DNA of 64,000 nt from Delftia tsuruhatensis NBRC 16741 (GCF_001571325.1 NZ_BCTO01000032.1:124001-188000); one strand, 5' to 3'; positions 26,623 through 37,946 are shown, counted from the stretch's first letter. Notes: generated by a model not told the origin, from the letters alone. Translations and numbers: made by a program.

Positions 26623-27987
26623 TCAGTGCGCTGGCGCTCTCGCTGCGCCACCCGCTGGGGGTGTGGCGTCGATCTGCATGCAGGCTTCGCACCATTGCGC
26701 GACCGCCGTGTCCACGGCGTGGGTGCGGGCGTTGATGGCGGGCCAGCGGCGCAGGCAGGCGTTGACGATGGCCTGCAGCTGCCACAGGGCCTCGCGGCTG
26801 AGCAGGGCCAGCTCGCTCATGCCCTGCACGTCGTCCTTGAGGTAGGCCAGCAGGTCGGTCTGCTGGTTCGGGTGCAGGCCGGCCTCGGCCAGCTGCTTTT
26901 GCAGGCTGCCGATGCTGGAGTCGATGTAGACGGCCGCCTGGTGGTCGGGCATGGCCTGCCAGCGCTCGGGAAAGGCCTGGCTGAACGTGTCCCACATCTG
27001 GAAGGCGGCAGACAGCGCTGCCACGCTGTGCGTGACCTCGGCCTGCAGCGGCGGCAGCGGCGTGCCCGGCGAGATCTCGTCGTACAGCAGCGGCAGCAGG
27101 ATGCCGACCAGATCGGCCGGATAGCGGCGGTGGTTCATGCGCAGCATCAGCGACAGGCGCTGGCCGGGCAGGTCCTGGAATTTGTCGAAGAAGGCCGAGA
27201 CCACCTCGGCCAGCAACAGGATACGGCCCATTTTGGAGATGGCTTCGCCATGCACGCCGCGCGGATAGCCCGTGCCGTCCATGCGCTCGTGGTGCTCGAG
27301 CACGGCCATTTCCACGTCCTGCGAATACGCGCCCGCGCCCCGCATGATGAGCATGCCCGTGACCGAGTGCGCCACCAGGTGCTTGCGCTCGGCGCCCGTG
27401 AGCCGGTAGTTGGGGTCGGTCCAGGCCGGGTCCATGTAGAGCATGCCCACATCGTGCAGCAGGGCCGCCGTGGCCAGCGGACCGCATTCACGCTCGCTCC
27501 ATTCGCTTTGCAGCGCCAGGTAGACGGCCACCAGCATCATCTGCAGGCTGTGGGCGAACAGCTCGGGCCGCTGCTCGCGCATGACCGTGAGCTTGAAGGC
27601 GATCTGCGGCGGCAGCACCATCAGGCGCAGCGGCGCCAGCAGCCGGTCCGTGCCGCCCAGCGACTGCACCAGGCGGCGCATCAGGTCCACGGTTTCGCAT
27701 TGCACCATGGCCTGGGCCTCGATGGCCAGCACGTCCACGCGGTTGTCCACGCCCAGGTGCTTGTCGATGGGGTCGCGCAGCTTGTGCTTGACCAGGCGCT
27801 CGTACATGTTGCTGTCGATGCGCGCGCCCTTGTCCACGAGCTTGACGCCCTTGTCGTTGAAGATGGGCTCGCCGGTCACCACGTTGCAATGCTCGGCCAT
27901 GTCGGTGACGGCGCGCAGGAAATGCACGCCCTCGTCCTTCCATCCCTGCGCTGTCGGTGGATTGCGCACGGCCGCGACATCCGTCAT
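26623..27987 (-). CDS. HD-GYP domain protein, putative cyclic-di-GMP phosphodiesterase
   Basis: A 454-residue cytoplasmic protein. An N-terminal region of about 130 residues has no clear sensory domain. The HD-GYP domain follows: His146, HD at 178-179 (LLHDVGM) and HHERMDGTGYP at 232-242, so both the HD dyad and the GYP motif are intact. Such enzymes hydrolyse cyclic di-GMP to GMP and lower biofilm signalling. The start ATG at 27987 has GGGAG six bases upstream. It ends in a terminator and starts shortly after the scoAB terminator, so it is a single-gene unit. The last 20 residues are Ala/Pro-rich. Confidence 0.88.
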   Translation of the reverse strand: MTDVAAVRNPPTAQGWKDEGVHFLRAVTDMAEHCNVVTGEPIFNDKGVKLVDKGARIDSNMYERLVKHKLRDPIDKHLGVDNRVDVLAIEAQAMVQCETVDLMRRLVQSLGGTDRLLAPLRLMVLPPQIAFKLTVMREQRPELFAHSLQMMLVAVYLALQSEWSERECGPLATAALLHDVGMLYMDPAWTDPNYRLTGAERKHLVAHSVTGMLIMRGAGAYSQDVEMAVLEHHERMDGTGYPRGVHGEAISKMGRILLLAEVVSAFFDKFQDLPGQRLSLMLRMNHRRYPADLVGILLPLLYDEISPGTPLPPLQAEVTHSVAALSAAFQMWDTFSQAFPERWQAMPDHQAAVYIDSSIGSLQKQLAEAGLHPNQQTDLLAYLKDDVQGMSELALLSREALWQLQAIVNACLRRWPAINARTHAVDTAVAQWCEACMQIDATPPAGGAARAPAH

Positions 27988-28023
27988 AGAGGCTCCCATT
28001 GGCTCGAAATCTGAAATATAAGC

Positions 28024-28049
28024 AAAAGAGCCCGCGCAAGGCGGGCTCT
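28024..28049 (-). terminator. Rho-independent terminator of scoAB
   Basis: Nine-base-pair stem (28027-28035 with 28041-28049, loop GCAAG), followed by four T on the minus strand. It lies 46 bases past the scoB stop and just upstream of the HD-GYP gene. Confidence 0.8.
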
Positions 28050-28095
28050 CGTTGCGCAGGCCTGCACCAGGCAGGCACTGCACAGCACGGCAACA

Positions 28096-28734
28096 TCAGC
28101 GAATCAGCGTCACGCCGGTCTTGGACTGGATGTCCTCGAAGCTCACTTCGGGGGCCAGTTCCACGAGCTTCAGGCCCTGCGGCGTCACGTCCATCACTCC
28201 CAGGTCGGTGATGATACGGTCCACCACGCCCACGCCGGTCAAAGGCAGAGTGCAGGCGGGAAGAATTTTGAGGTCGGTCGTGCCGTCCTTCTTCTTTGCC
28301 ACATGCTCCATGAGCACGATGACGCGCTTGACGCCCGCCACCAGGTCCATGGCGCCGCCCATGCCCTTGACCATCTTGCCGGGGATCATCCAGTTGGCCA
28401 GGTCGCCCTTCTCGGACACCTGCATGGCGCCCAGGATGGACAGGTTGATCTTGCCGCCGCGGATCATGGCGAACGACTGGTCGCTGCCGAAGATGGACGA
28501 GCCGGCAATCGTCGTCACGGTCTGCTTGCCGGCGTTGATCAGGTCGGCGTCCACGGCATCCTCGGTCGGGAAGGGGCCGATGCCCAGCATGCCGTTCTCG
28601 GACTGCAGCCACACTTCCTTGTCACCCGTGTGGTTGGCCACCAGGGTGGGAATGCCGATGCCCAGGTTGACGTAGAAGCCGTCTTCGAGTTCTTGGGCCG
28701 CGCGGGCGGCCATCTGGTCTTGGGTCCACGGCAT
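28096..28734 (-). CDS. scoB: 3-oxoacid CoA-transferase subunit B
   Basis: A 212-residue class I CoA-transferase beta subunit. The catalytic Glu is Glu46 in [10 protein letters not shown], which forms the glutamyl-CoA intermediate. With subunit A it moves CoA between succinyl-CoA and a 3-oxoacid such as acetoacetate or 3-oxoadipate. It follows scoA by two bases. With BKACE in the same window producing acetoacetate, a role in acetoacetate use is attractive but only inferred; the aromatic 3-oxoadipate pathway is the alternative. Confidence 0.9.
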   Translation of the reverse strand: MPWTQDQMAARAAQELEDGFYVNLGIGIPTLVANHTGDKEVWLQSENGMLGIGPFPTEDAVDADLINAGKQTVTTIAGSSIFGSDQSFAMIRGGKINLSILGAMQVSEKGDLANWMIPGKMVKGMGGAMDLVAGVKRVIVLMEHVAKKKDGTTDLKILPACTLPLTGVGVVDRIITDLGVMDVTPQGLKLVELAPEVSFEDIQSKTGVTLIR

Positions 28735-28736
28735 GG

Positions 28737-29444
28737 TCAGGCTCCTTGTTTTTCTGTGATGGTGCGCTTTTCGATGCGCTTTTCGGGGTTCGGGTTGTGC
28801 ACGATGCGGTGCACGTAGATGCCGGGCAGGTGGATGTCGTCCGGTGCGATCTCGCCGACCTCGACCACCTCCTCCACTTCCACGATGCAGACCTTGCCGG
28901 CCGTGGCGGCGGCAGGGTTGAAGTTGCGCGCCGTCAGGCGGAACTGCAGGTTGCCGCTCTTGTCGGCACGGTGGGCCTTGACCAGGGAGACATCGGGCAC
29001 GAGCGAGCGCTCCATCACATAGGTCTCGCCGTCGAACTCGCGCAGCTCCTTGCCCTCGGCCACCATGGTGCCCACGCCGGTCTTGGTGAAGAAGGCGGGA
29101 ATGCCGGCGCCGCCTGCGCGCAGCTTCTCGGCCAGCGTGCCCTGGGGCGTGAATTCCAGCTCCAGCTCGCCGGCCAGGTACTGGCGCTCGAACTCCTTGT
29201 TCTCGCCCACATACGACGAGATCATCTTCTTGATCTGGCGCGTCTCCAGCAGCTTGCCCAGGCCAAAGCCGTCCACGCCCGCGTTGTTGGAAATCACCGT
29301 CAGGCCCTTGACGCCGCTGTCACGCAGCGCGTCGATCAGGGCCTCGGGAATGCCGCACAGACCGAAGCCTCCCACAGCCAGCAATTGCCCGTCGGCCACG
29401 ACGCCCTGGAGCGCCTGCTCCGCAGAGGGGTAGAGCTTTTTCAC
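28737..29444 (-). CDS. scoA: 3-oxoacid CoA-transferase subunit A
   Basis: A 235-residue class I CoA-transferase alpha subunit with the conserved [14 protein letters not shown] block near residue 25 and the [13 protein letters not shown] region near residue 53. It starts with GTG at 29444, preceded by AAGGAGACATGT; an ATG inside that leader is out of frame. It forms the heteromeric transferase with ScoB. It is divergent from a PAS-LuxR regulator at 29518, which probably controls it. Confidence 0.9.
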   Translation of the reverse strand: MKKLYPSAEQALQGVVADGQLLAVGGFGLCGIPEALIDALRDSGVKGLTVISNNAGVDGFGLGKLLETRQIKKMISSYVGENKEFERQYLAGELELEFTPQGTLAEKLRAGGAGIPAFFTKTGVGTMVAEGKELREFDGETYVMERSLVPDVSLVKAHRADKSGNLQFRLTARNFNPAAATAGKVCIVEVEEVVEVGEIAPDDIHLPGIYVHRIVHNPNPEKRIEKRTITEKQGA

Positions 29445-29476
29445 ACATGTCTCCTTCAGATTGGATGCGCTACGAT

Positions 29477-29498
29477 ACTACGTACTTGCATAGGTAGT
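29477..29498. promoter_or_regulatory. Inverted repeat between scoA and the PAS-LuxR gene
   Basis: Arms ACTAC (29477-29481) and GTAGT (29494-29498) are separated by 12 bases and include a TACGTA core on the left. It is the only clear symmetry in the 73-base divergent spacer, so it is the best candidate site for the LuxR-type regulator. Short arms make this a modest call. Confidence 0.45.
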
Positions 29499-29517
29499 TT
29501 TTCGTAAAGATTTGCCC

Positions 29518-30060
29518 ATGGATATAGATTACAGGCTGGCGTTCGAGGCCGCCCCCGTCGGTCTCGTGATCTCGCGCAACCGCACCATGATCGACTGCAA
29601 TCGCCAGGTCTGCGAGATGTTCGAGGCCTCGCGCGAGGTGCTGATCGGCCAGACCTTCCAGATCCTCTACCCCAGCGCCGACGAGTACGAGCGGCTGGGC
29701 GCGCGCATCGCGCCCATTCTCAACGCCCGGGGTTTCTACTCGGACAACCGCATCATGAAGCGCGCCAACGGCGAAACGTTCTGGTGCCATGTCACGGGCC
29801 GCACGCTGGACCGCAGCGACCCGCATGCCTCGGGCATCTGGAGCTTCGAGGACCTCAGCGCCCAGCGCCCCGTCAAGGCCGAACTCACGGGGCGCGAGCG
29901 CGAGGTGGCCGCCCGCCTGCTGGAAGGCCTGACCTCCAAGGAAATCGGCCGCGCCCTGGCCATCAGCCACCGCACGGTGGAGATCTACCGCGCACGGCTG
30001 ATGCGCAAGTACGGCGCCTCCACGGCCGCCGATCTGGTCCACAAGCTGGTCTCTGGCTGA
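29518..30060 (+). CDS. PAS-LuxR transcriptional regulator
   Basis: A 180-residue regulator: N-terminal PAS domain (residues about 5-110) and C-terminal GerE-type helix-turn-helix (LTGREREVAARLLEGLTSKE near residue 123, then ALAISHRTVEIYRARLM). There is no phosphoreceiver domain, so the signal is probably a small ligand bound by PAS. It is divergent from scoAB, hence the likely activator of that operon. The ATG at 29518 is used instead of the TTG at 29512. Similar orphan PAS-LuxR proteins often govern organic-acid metabolism in this group of bacteria, which is general knowledge and not shown here. Confidence 0.88.
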   Translation: MDIDYRLAFEAAPVGLVISRNRTMIDCNRQVCEMFEASREVLIGQTFQILYPSADEYERLGARIAPILNARGFYSDNRIMKRANGETFWCHVTGRTLDRSDPHASGIWSFEDLSAQRPVKAELTGREREVAARLLEGLTSKEIGRALAISHRTVEIYRARLMRKYGASTAADLVHKLVSG

Positions 30061-30240
30061 CAGGGCGACGGCCTACACGGGCCGTATCCGCCCGCGCAAC
30101 ACAATGCCTTGGCAAAAAGCATGCCCGGCACGACGCAGGCGGGGTGCGGTGAAATTTTTTGGCTATGGCGCAGTTGAGATTTGCCAATCGCCAAAGCCTT
30201 GCCGCATCCATAGAACGAAACAACAATAAAAGCAATTCGA

Positions 30241-30255
30241 TAGCACTCAGCTATT
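30241..30255 (+). promoter_or_regulatory. OxyR-like half-site upstream of catalase
   Basis: ATAGCACTCAGCTAT matches the ATAG-N7-CTAT tetramer layout of OxyR sites and lies 70 bases upstream of the catalase start, where an activator would act. A second full half-site at the expected helical spacing is not evident, so the match is partial. The rest of the 264-base spacer holds no gene. Confidence 0.5.
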
Positions 30256-30324
30256 GATTTTCCAAGCGCCGCGCTGCCTGCGTGCAAGCCGGCGCCGCTA
30301 CCACCCCTCGATCAAGGAGAGACC

Positions 30325-31776
30325 ATGACCCACAAGCTCACCACCGCCGCAGGTGCCCCGGTTGCCAACAACCAGGACTCGCTCACGGCCGGCCCGCGTG
30401 GCCCGATGCTGCTGCAGGACCTGTGGCATCTGGAAAAAATGGCCCACTTCAACCGCGAAGTGATTCCCGAGCGCCGCATGCACGCCAAGGGCTCGGGCGC
30501 CTTCGGCACCTTCACCGTGACGGGTGACATCACGCGCTATACCCGCGCCAAGGTGTTCTCCGACATCGGCAAGCAGACCGAAGTGTTCGCGCGCTTTTCC
30601 ACCGTGGCCGGCGAGCGCGGCGCGGCCGACGCCGAGCGCGACATCCGCGGCTTCGCCGTCAAGCTCTATACCGAGGAAGGCAACTGGGACCTGGTGGGCA
30701 ACAACACGCCGGTGTTCTTCTTCCGCGACCCGCTCAAGTTCCCGGACCTGAACAAGGCCGTCAAGCGCGATCCCTACACCAACCTGCGCTCGCCCGAGAA
30801 CAACTGGGACTTCTGGACCGGCCTGCCCGAGGCGCTGCACCAGATCACCATCGTCATGAGCGACCGGGGCATTCCGCGCGGCTACCGCCACATGCACGGC
30901 TTCGGCTCGCATACCTACAGCTTCATCAACGCCAGCAACGAGCGCCACTGGGTCAAGTTCCACTGGGTCTGCCAGCAGGGCATCGAGAACTTCACCGATT
31001 CCGAGGCGGCCTCCGTCGTCGCCTCCGACCGTGAAAGCAGCCAGCGCGACCTGCTCGAGGCCATCGACCGCGGCGAGTTCCCGCGCTGGAAGCTGTGCGT
31101 GCAGATCATGCCCGAGCATGAAGCCGAGACCTACCGCTTCCACCCCTTCGACCTGACCAAGGTCTGGAGCAAGAAGGACTACCCGCTGATCGAAGTGGGC
31201 GTGATGGAGCTCAACCGCAACCCGCGCAACTACCACGCCGATGTGGAGCAGGCCTCGTTCACGCCGGCCAACCTGGTGCCGGGCATCGGCCCCTCGCCCG
31301 ACCGCATGCTGCAGTCGCGCCTGTTCTCGTATGGCGATGCCGCGCGCTACCGCCTGGGCGTGAACCACCACCAGATCCCCGTGAACGCGCCGCGCTGCCC
31401 CTACCACGCCTACCACCGCGATGGCGCCATGCGCGTGGACGGCAACTACGGCGGCACCATCGCCTACGAGCCCAACACCAAGGGCGAGTGGCAGGAGCAG
31501 CCGGCCTTCGCCGAGCCGCCGCTGGCCCTCAACGGCGCGGCCGACCGCTGGAACTACCGCGAGGACGACGCCGACTACTTCACCCAGCCCGGCGACCTGT
31601 TCCGCCTGCTCACGCCCGATGCGCAGCAGCGCCTGTTCGAGAACACGGCGCGCAACATCGCCGGTGTGTCCGAGCACATCGTGCAAAAGCACATAGCGCA
31701 CTGCACCCAGGCCGACCCGGCCTACGGCAAGGGCGTGGCCGATGCCATCGCCCGCCAGAAGGCCGGAACGCTCTGA
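30325..31776 (+). CDS. katA: Monofunctional haem catalase (small-subunit clade)
   Basis: A 483-residue catalase that converts hydrogen peroxide to water and oxygen. The distal His53 sits in [12 protein letters not shown], the distal Asn is in [13 protein letters not shown] (about residue 126), and the proximal haem-ligand Tyr is in [14 protein letters not shown]. Length is typical of the small-subunit, NADPH-binding clade and it has no signal peptide, so it is cytoplasmic. AAGGAGA stands just before the ATG. An OxyR-like half-site is upstream and a strong terminator follows, so it is a single peroxide-induced unit. The symbol is by family; paralogues elsewhere in the genome could alter naming. 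Confidence 0.94.
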   Translation: MTHKLTTAAGAPVANNQDSLTAGPRGPMLLQDLWHLEKMAHFNREVIPERRMHAKGSGAFGTFTVTGDITRYTRAKVFSDIGKQTEVFARFSTVAGERGAADAERDIRGFAVKLYTEEGNWDLVGNNTPVFFFRDPLKFPDLNKAVKRDPYTNLRSPENNWDFWTGLPEALHQITIVMSDRGIPRGYRHMHGFGSHTYSFINASNERHWVKFHWVCQQGIENFTDSEAASVVASDRESSQRDLLEAIDRGEFPRWKLCVQIMPEHEAETYRFHPFDLTKVWSKKDYPLIEVGVMELNRNPRNYHADVEQASFTPANLVPGIGPSPDRMLQSRLFSYGDAARYRLGVNHHQIPVNAPRCPYHAYHRDGAMRVDGNYGGTIAYEPNTKGEWQEQPAFAEPPLALNGAADRWNYREDDADYFTQPGDLFRLLTPDAQQRLFENTARNIAGVSEHIVQKHIAHCTQADPAYGKGVADAIARQKAGTL

Positions 31777-31798
31777 CCGGCTGACGCCCACGGCAAAA

Positions 31799-31825
31799 CG
31801 CCCCCGAAACTTCGGGGGCGTTTTT
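31799..31825 (+). terminator. Strong rho-independent terminator after catalase
   Basis: A perfect GC-rich hairpin (CGCCCCCGAA / TTCGGGGGCG, 31799-31820) followed by five T. It lies 22 bases past the catalase stop and could also stop minus-strand transcripts weakly. Confidence 0.92.
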
Positions 31826-31842
31826 CATGGCGCGCCCTGCCC

Positions 31843-32283
31843 TCAGGCCACGGCCTTGAAGGCGGGAAGCTTGTCGCCCAGCCGCTTGCCCATCTCCGTG
31901 CCCAGGGCCTGCAGGCCGCTCATGGGGCGCACCATGACCTCGAATTCCCGGATCAGCCCCTGCTCGTCGAAGCGGATGAAGTCGATTCCCTTGAGGTTCT
32001 TGCCGCCCACGCTGGCGCTGAACTCCAGCACCACGTCCAGGCCGTCATCGCTGGCCATCTGGCGGTGGTAGGTGAAGTTCTCGAAGACCTGGACCACGGT
32101 GGACAGCGCCAGCATCAGCGCGGCTGCCGAGGCATAGGGCGTGTTCGCCATGGGCGAGCGGAACACTGCATCGGGATGGACGATGGTGTGCAGCTCGCCC
32201 AGGTCGCTGGCGGCAACCATGCGATGCCACAGCTCCAGGGAGCGGGCGACTGCGGGATGGGCGTTCTTCGGGGGCTGGGACAT
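31843..32283 (-). CDS. NTF2/SnoaL-like small protein
   Basis: A 146-residue cone-shaped alpha+beta protein of the NTF2-like superfamily (SLELWHRMVAASDLGELHTIVHPDAVFRSP at the N-terminal half is typical). Such folds serve as isomerases, hydrolases or ligand binders, and the reaction cannot be inferred. The ATG at 32283 is chosen because AGGAG lies nine bases upstream; the longer start has no ribosome site. It lies 47 bases downstream of the FadH-like gene on the same strand and is probably cotranscribed, so it may act on a product of that enzyme. Confidence 0.75.
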   Translation of the reverse strand: MSQPPKNAHPAVARSLELWHRMVAASDLGELHTIVHPDAVFRSPMANTPYASAAALMLALSTVVQVFENFTYHRQMASDDGLDVVLEFSASVGGKNLKGIDFIRFDEQGLIREFEVMVRPMSGLQALGTEMGKRLGDKLPAFKAVA

Positions 32284-32330
32284 GCTTGTCTCCTGGTGGT
32301 TGAGGTGGAAAACGGAATCGGGCGGCGCCC

Positions 32331-34367
<2,037 letters not shown>

Positions 34368-34369
34368 TT

Positions 34370-34385
34370 ATGCAACTGATTGCAT
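34370..34385. promoter_or_regulatory. PadR operator-like palindrome, copy 1
   Basis: ATGCAACTGATTGCAT has perfect six-base arms (ATGCAA/TTGCAT) around a four-base centre. PadR regulators commonly bind ATGT/ATGC-type palindromes of this size. It lies 17 bases upstream of the fadH-like start. Confidence 0.75.
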
Positions 34386-34409
34386 GAATGTAGTCAGCCT
34401 CCTTTATTT

Positions 34410-34425
34410 ATGCAACTGGTTGCGC
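34410..34425. promoter_or_regulatory. PadR operator-like palindrome, copy 2
   Basis: ATGCAACTGGTTGCGC repeats copy 1 with three changes, exactly 40 bases away (about four helix turns). The pair in one divergent spacer supports cooperative binding by the PadR dimer encoded at 34513. Confidence 0.7.
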
Positions 34426-34512
34426 AAAAAATTGCAGAAATGACTGCAGCGCTTGGCCGCACCTCCATGCAGGCCCGTAAGATGGCGCCCAGCGCCAGTC
34501 CCTTTGTTGCCG

Positions 34513-35052
34513 ATGTCCCTGCCACACGCCCTTCTCACCGCCTTGGTCGAGCACCCCTGCTCGGGCTCGGAACTTGCCGAGCGCTTCGACCGCTCCATCG
34601 GCTACTTCTGGAACGCCACGCACCAGCAGATCTACCGCGAACTCGCCCGGCTGGAAGAGGCGCAATGGATAGAGGCCCTGCCCGCCGAATCCGGCCGGGG
34701 CCGCAAGCGCCAGTACCGCATCCTTCCCACGGGCCGCAAGGAGCTCAAGCGCTGGGTGGCCGAGCAGGAAGACCCCAAGCCGCTGCGCGAGGAATGGATG
34801 GTCCGCCTGCGTGCCGAGGCGGTGGTGGGGCCCTGCGGACTGCAGGACGAAGTGCAGCGGCTGCTGGCACTGCACCAGGCGCAGCTGGACGTCTACCAGC
34901 GCCTGGAGCAGCGCGATTTCCTGGACAAGCCGCCCACGCGCGAGCGGCGGCTGCAGCACCTGGTGCTCAAGGCCGGCATACAGCAGGAGCAGCTGTGGAT
35001 AGGCCTGCTGCAGGAAGCCCGGGAGATCCTGGACATGCCGGCCAGGCCCTGA
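34513..35052 (+). CDS. PadR-family transcriptional regulator
   Basis: A 179-residue PadR regulator: winged helix-turn-helix at the N-terminus (CSGSELAERFDRSIGYFWNA, residues 13-32) and a C-terminal coiled coil for dimerisation (Vir_act_alpha-like, residues about 95-175). The ATG at 34513 gives the usual PadR length. It is divergent from the FadH-like gene, and two ATGCAA palindromes between them are its probable operators. Ligands of PadR proteins are often phenolic acids. Confidence 0.88.
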   Translation: MSLPHALLTALVEHPCSGSELAERFDRSIGYFWNATHQQIYRELARLEEAQWIEALPAESGRGRKRQYRILPTGRKELKRWVAEQEDPKPLREEWMVRLRAEAVVGPCGLQDEVQRLLALHQAQLDVYQRLEQRDFLDKPPTRERRLQHLVLKAGIQQEQLWIGLLQEAREILDMPARP

Positions 35053-35063
35053 GCAACGGTTGC

Positions 35064-35108
35064 GACGACTGAGACGACTGAGACGGCTGAGACGGTCGCG
35101 ACGGCCGC
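35064..35108. repeat. Five 9-bp tandem repeats between convergent genes
   Basis: Units GACGACTGA, GACGACTGA, GACGGCTGA, GACGGTCGC and GACGGCCGC follow head to tail between the PadR stop (35052) and the SMP-30 stop (35110). The first three are nearly identical, the last two decayed. No terminator hairpin is seen here. Confidence 0.85.
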
Positions 35109-35109
35109 C

Positions 35110-36033
35110 TCAGCCCTTGTTCAAGCCGTGCAGCGCCAGCCCCGGCGCCTCCAGCCGGGCACGCAGAATGCGCCCGTGCGTGGAGTCCGTCACATGCAGC
35201 GTGCGGCGGTCCGCGCCGCCAAAGGCCAGGTTGGTGAGCGAGCTTCCCGGCACGCCACGCAGCACCTGCACGGGCTCGGCCCGATGGTTGAGCACCCACA
35301 CCAGGCCCAGGCCCGGGTTGGCCACCAGCAGCCGGCCCTGGTCATCCACGGCCAGCCCGTCGGGACCGCTGGGGCCGTAGGAGGTGAAGAACTGCCCCAC
35401 CTTGGCCACGCTGCCATCGGGCAGCAGGGGCACGCGCCAGACGCAGTTGCCGCGCGTCACGGCCAGGTAGAGCACGCGGCCGTCGGGCGACAGCGCCACG
35501 CCGTTGGGGCTGGGCACGTTGGCCAGCAGCAGGTCCAGCCGGCCGTCCGGACGCAGGCGGTACAGGCGGCCGCTGGGATCGTGCAGGCCGCTCTGGCCCT
35601 GGTCGGTGAAGTAGAGGTTGCCTTCGGCATCGAAGACCAGGTCGTTCACGCCCTTGAAACGCTCGCTGTTGCGCCGCTGCAGATAGGGGCTGACGCGCCC
35701 CGTGGCCACCTCCAGGCACATCAGGCCGTTCTTGTAGTCGGTGATCAGCAGCGTGCGCTCGTCAAGGAACTTCATGCCGTTGGGCTCGCCGTCGTACTCG
35801 GCCACCAGGGTCCAGGCGCCTTGCGGATCGATGCGGAAGACGCGGCCCCAGGGAATGTCGGCCACGTACAGGTTGCCGGCGCCGTCGAACACCGGCCCCT
35901 CGAGGAAGGAGTCGGTCACGGCGCCGCTGCGGTTGGCATCGGCCCAGTCGCTGCGCTCGGGGCGGCGCAGTGCGTCGGGCATGGTGGTGAACGATTCGAG
36001 TTCGCAGACCTGGGGGGCTTGCAGCAGGAACAT
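35110..36033 (-). CDS. SMP-30/gluconolactonase-family lactone hydrolase (second copy)
   Basis: A 307-residue beta-propeller of the SMP-30 type. FLEGPVFDGAGNLYVADIPWG near residue 44 holds the metal-ligand Glu; GVNDLVFDAEGNLYFTD near residue 127 and SPNGVALSPDGRVLYLAV near residue 165 are further family blocks. It would open a lactone ring with a divalent metal. The ATG at 36033 is taken because the upstream frame is shadow of the amidohydrolase gene. It is the distal gene of the large minus-strand cluster behind the IclR regulator. It differs clearly from the SMP-30 gene at 13425. Confidence 0.85.
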   Translation of the reverse strand: MFLLQAPQVCELESFTTMPDALRRPERSDWADANRSGAVTDSFLEGPVFDGAGNLYVADIPWGRVFRIDPQGAWTLVAEYDGEPNGMKFLDERTLLITDYKNGLMCLEVATGRVSPYLQRRNSERFKGVNDLVFDAEGNLYFTDQGQSGLHDPSGRLYRLRPDGRLDLLLANVPSPNGVALSPDGRVLYLAVTRGNCVWRVPLLPDGSVAKVGQFFTSYGPSGPDGLAVDDQGRLLVANPGLGLVWVLNHRAEPVQVLRGVPGSSLTNLAFGGADRRTLHVTDSTHGRILRARLEAPGLALHGLNKG

Positions 36034-36055
36034 GGTGCTTGTCTTTCTCGGGATT

Positions 36056-36946
36056 TCAGGGGATGGCGCTGAAACCGTACAGGCGCGCTGGATTGTCGAC
36101 AAGGATGCGGTCCATGGCCTCGTCCGTGCCCGCCCAGGCCTGCAGCAGATCGACCAGATCGGCATCGTCGACGGAGCCCGGCGCCTCGGTGGTGTGCGGC
36201 CAGTCGCTGCCCCAGACCAGGCGCTCGGGTGCGGCGCGCACCAGGTCGCGGCCCAGCGGCAGCGTGTCGGCATAGGAGGGGCCGCCCACCGATGAACGCA
36301 TATAGGCGCCGGAGAGCTTGACCCAGGTGTTGCCGCCATCGAGCAGCCGGCGCAGCGCGGCATGGGCCGCGCCCTCCATGCCTTCAGCCGGGTCCATGCG
36401 GCCCAGGTGGTCCACGACCAGGGGCACGGGCAGCGCGCCCAGCACGGGCTCCAGCGCCACCAGCTGTTCGGGCTGCACGAAGACCTGCACATGCCAGCCC
36501 AGCCGTGCGACCCGGTGCGCCAGCGTGACCAGCATGTGGGCCGTGGTCTCGCCCCAGGACTGCGGCGAGACAAAGTTCACGCGCAGCCCGCAGACACGGT
36601 GCGTGGCCAGCCGGTCCAGCTCGGCATCGGCCACATCGTGGGCGACCACGGCCACGCCGCGCGCATCATCGCCCAGGCGCTCCAGCGCATCCAGCGTGCA
36701 GGCGTTGTCCGTGCCATAGGTCGAGGGCGTGACCACCACGGCGCGCGAGGTGCCCAGGCGCCGCTGCAGTTGACGGTACATGGCCACGTCGGCCTGCGGA
36801 GGCGTGCGCGGCCAGTGCGGCGACGGCGCAAAGCGCGCATCGAAGATGTGCATGTGGCTGTCGCAAGCCAGGGGCGGCAGCGTGCGCGCAGGCCTGCTCG
36901 TGCCGGCCGAGTGCGGCACGGCCATGGCGATGTCGGTCATGCCCAT
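36056..36946 (-). CDS. Amidohydrolase-2 family lactonase (LigI-like), copy A
   Basis: A 296-residue TIM-barrel hydrolase related to 2-pyrone-4,6-dicarboxylate lactonase and similar lactonases. The metal/substrate motif DSHMHIFDARF is near residue 29, and the C-terminal LVWGSDWPHT block (about residue 243) holds the catalytic Asp. The RRLGTSRAVVVTPSTYGTDN stretch is nearly the same as in the gene at 41681, so the two are paralogues. These enzymes open six-ring lactones. It lies between a Bug protein gene and the SMP-30 gene, with short spacers of 4 and 22 bases, so one transcript is likely. Confidence 0.85.
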   Translation of the reverse strand: MGMTDIAMAVPHSAGTSRPARTLPPLACDSHMHIFDARFAPSPHWPRTPPQADVAMYRQLQRRLGTSRAVVVTPSTYGTDNACTLDALERLGDDARGVAVVAHDVADAELDRLATHRVCGLRVNFVSPQSWGETTAHMLVTLAHRVARLGWHVQVFVQPEQLVALEPVLGALPVPLVVDHLGRMDPAEGMEGAAHAALRRLLDGGNTWVKLSGAYMRSSVGGPSYADTLPLGRDLVRAAPERLVWGSDWPHTTEAPGSVDDADLVDLLQAWAGTDEAMDRILVDNPARLYGFSAIP

Positions 36947-36950
36947 GCGC

Positions 36951-37907
36951 TCAGTCCAGCACGATGGCGCCCTTGCGCACCACCTCGCCCCACTTGGCGT
37001 CTTCCTTCTGGAGGAAGGCGGCGAACTCGGCCGGCGTCGATGCCATGGGCTGGGCGCCCAGGTCGCTCAGGCGCTGGCGCACCTCGGCTTCCTGCAGCAC
37101 CTCGGACAGCGCCTGGTGCAGGCGCGCGGCCACGGGCTCGGGCGTGCCCGTGGGCAGGAAGATGCCGTTCCACTCATAGGCCTCGTAGCCGGGAATCACG
37201 GTCTCGGACACGGTGGGCACATCGGGCAGGCGCGCCGAGCGCTGGGGCGCCGCCACGGCCAGGGCGCGCAGCTTGCCGCCCGTGACCAGCGGATAGGTGG
37301 CCGCCATGGTGCCGAACATGAAGTCCACCTGCCCGCCCATCACATCGGCAATGGCCGGCCCGCCGCTCTTGTAGGGCACATGGACCATGTCCAGCTCCAG
37401 CCGCTGGCGGAACAGCTCGGCCGCCAGGCGCTGCACCGTGCCGCTGCCGCCCGAGGCGAAGTTGATCTTGCCCGGCTGCGCCTTGGCCCTGGCCGCCAGG
37501 TCGGCCACGCTGCGCACGTGCGAGTCGGCCTTGACCACGACCACATTGGGCATGAGCAGCACCAGCGACAGCGGCTGCAGCGCGCTGCGCGCATAGGGCA
37601 GCTTGGCAAACAGATGCGGGTTGATGGAAAACGGCGTGGCGTCGTAGAGCACCGTGTACCCGTCGGCGCGCGCCTTGGCCACCTGGCTGGCGCCAATGGT
37701 GCCGCTGGCGCCGGGCCGGTTGTCCACGATGATGCTGGTGCCCAGCCGCGCGCCCATGCGCGTGGCCAGCAGGCGCGCGGCCGCGTCGGCGCCGCCGCCG
37801 GGCGCATAGGGCACGACCAGGGTGATGGGACGCTCGGGAAAGGCGGCCTGGGCCACGGCGGCGGCCAGGGCGCAGGCCGCGATCAGGGTTCTGGCAAGGA
37901 ATTTCAT
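36951..37907 (-). CDS. Bug-family solute-binding protein (TctC-like) 1
   Basis: A 318-residue periplasmic binding protein of the tripartite tricarboxylate transporter family. Signal peptide residues 1-21 end in AQA; the mature part begins with the typical FPERPITLVVPYAPGGGADAAAR-like block in which the Asp helps to bind a carboxylate. The ATG at 37907 follows GGAGACAAGCC. No TctA or TctB membrane genes are in the window, so it must share a membrane partner encoded elsewhere or act as a sensor. It is one of four such genes in this cluster. Confidence 0.88.
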   Translation of the reverse strand: MKFLARTLIAACALAAAVAQAAFPERPITLVVPYAPGGGADAAARLLATRMGARLGTSIIVDNRPGASGTIGASQVAKARADGYTVLYDATPFSINPHLFAKLPYARSALQPLSLVLLMPNVVVVKADSHVRSVADLAARAKAQPGKINFASGGSGTVQRLAAELFRQRLELDMVHVPYKSGGPAIADVMGGQVDFMFGTMAATYPLVTGGKLRALAVAAPQRSARLPDVPTVSETVIPGYEAYEWNGIFLPTGTPEPVAARLHQALSEVLQEAEVRQRLSDLGAQPMASTPAEFAAFLQKEDAKWGEVVRKGAIVLD

Positions 37908-37946
37908 GGCTTGTCTCCACATTTTTTAGAGGGGGCGGCGGCCGAA

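Noticed and set aside
35064..35108. CRISPR-like array
   Set aside because: Nine-base units without spacers are a simple tandem repeat; no CRISPR array or cas gene was seen anywhere in the window.
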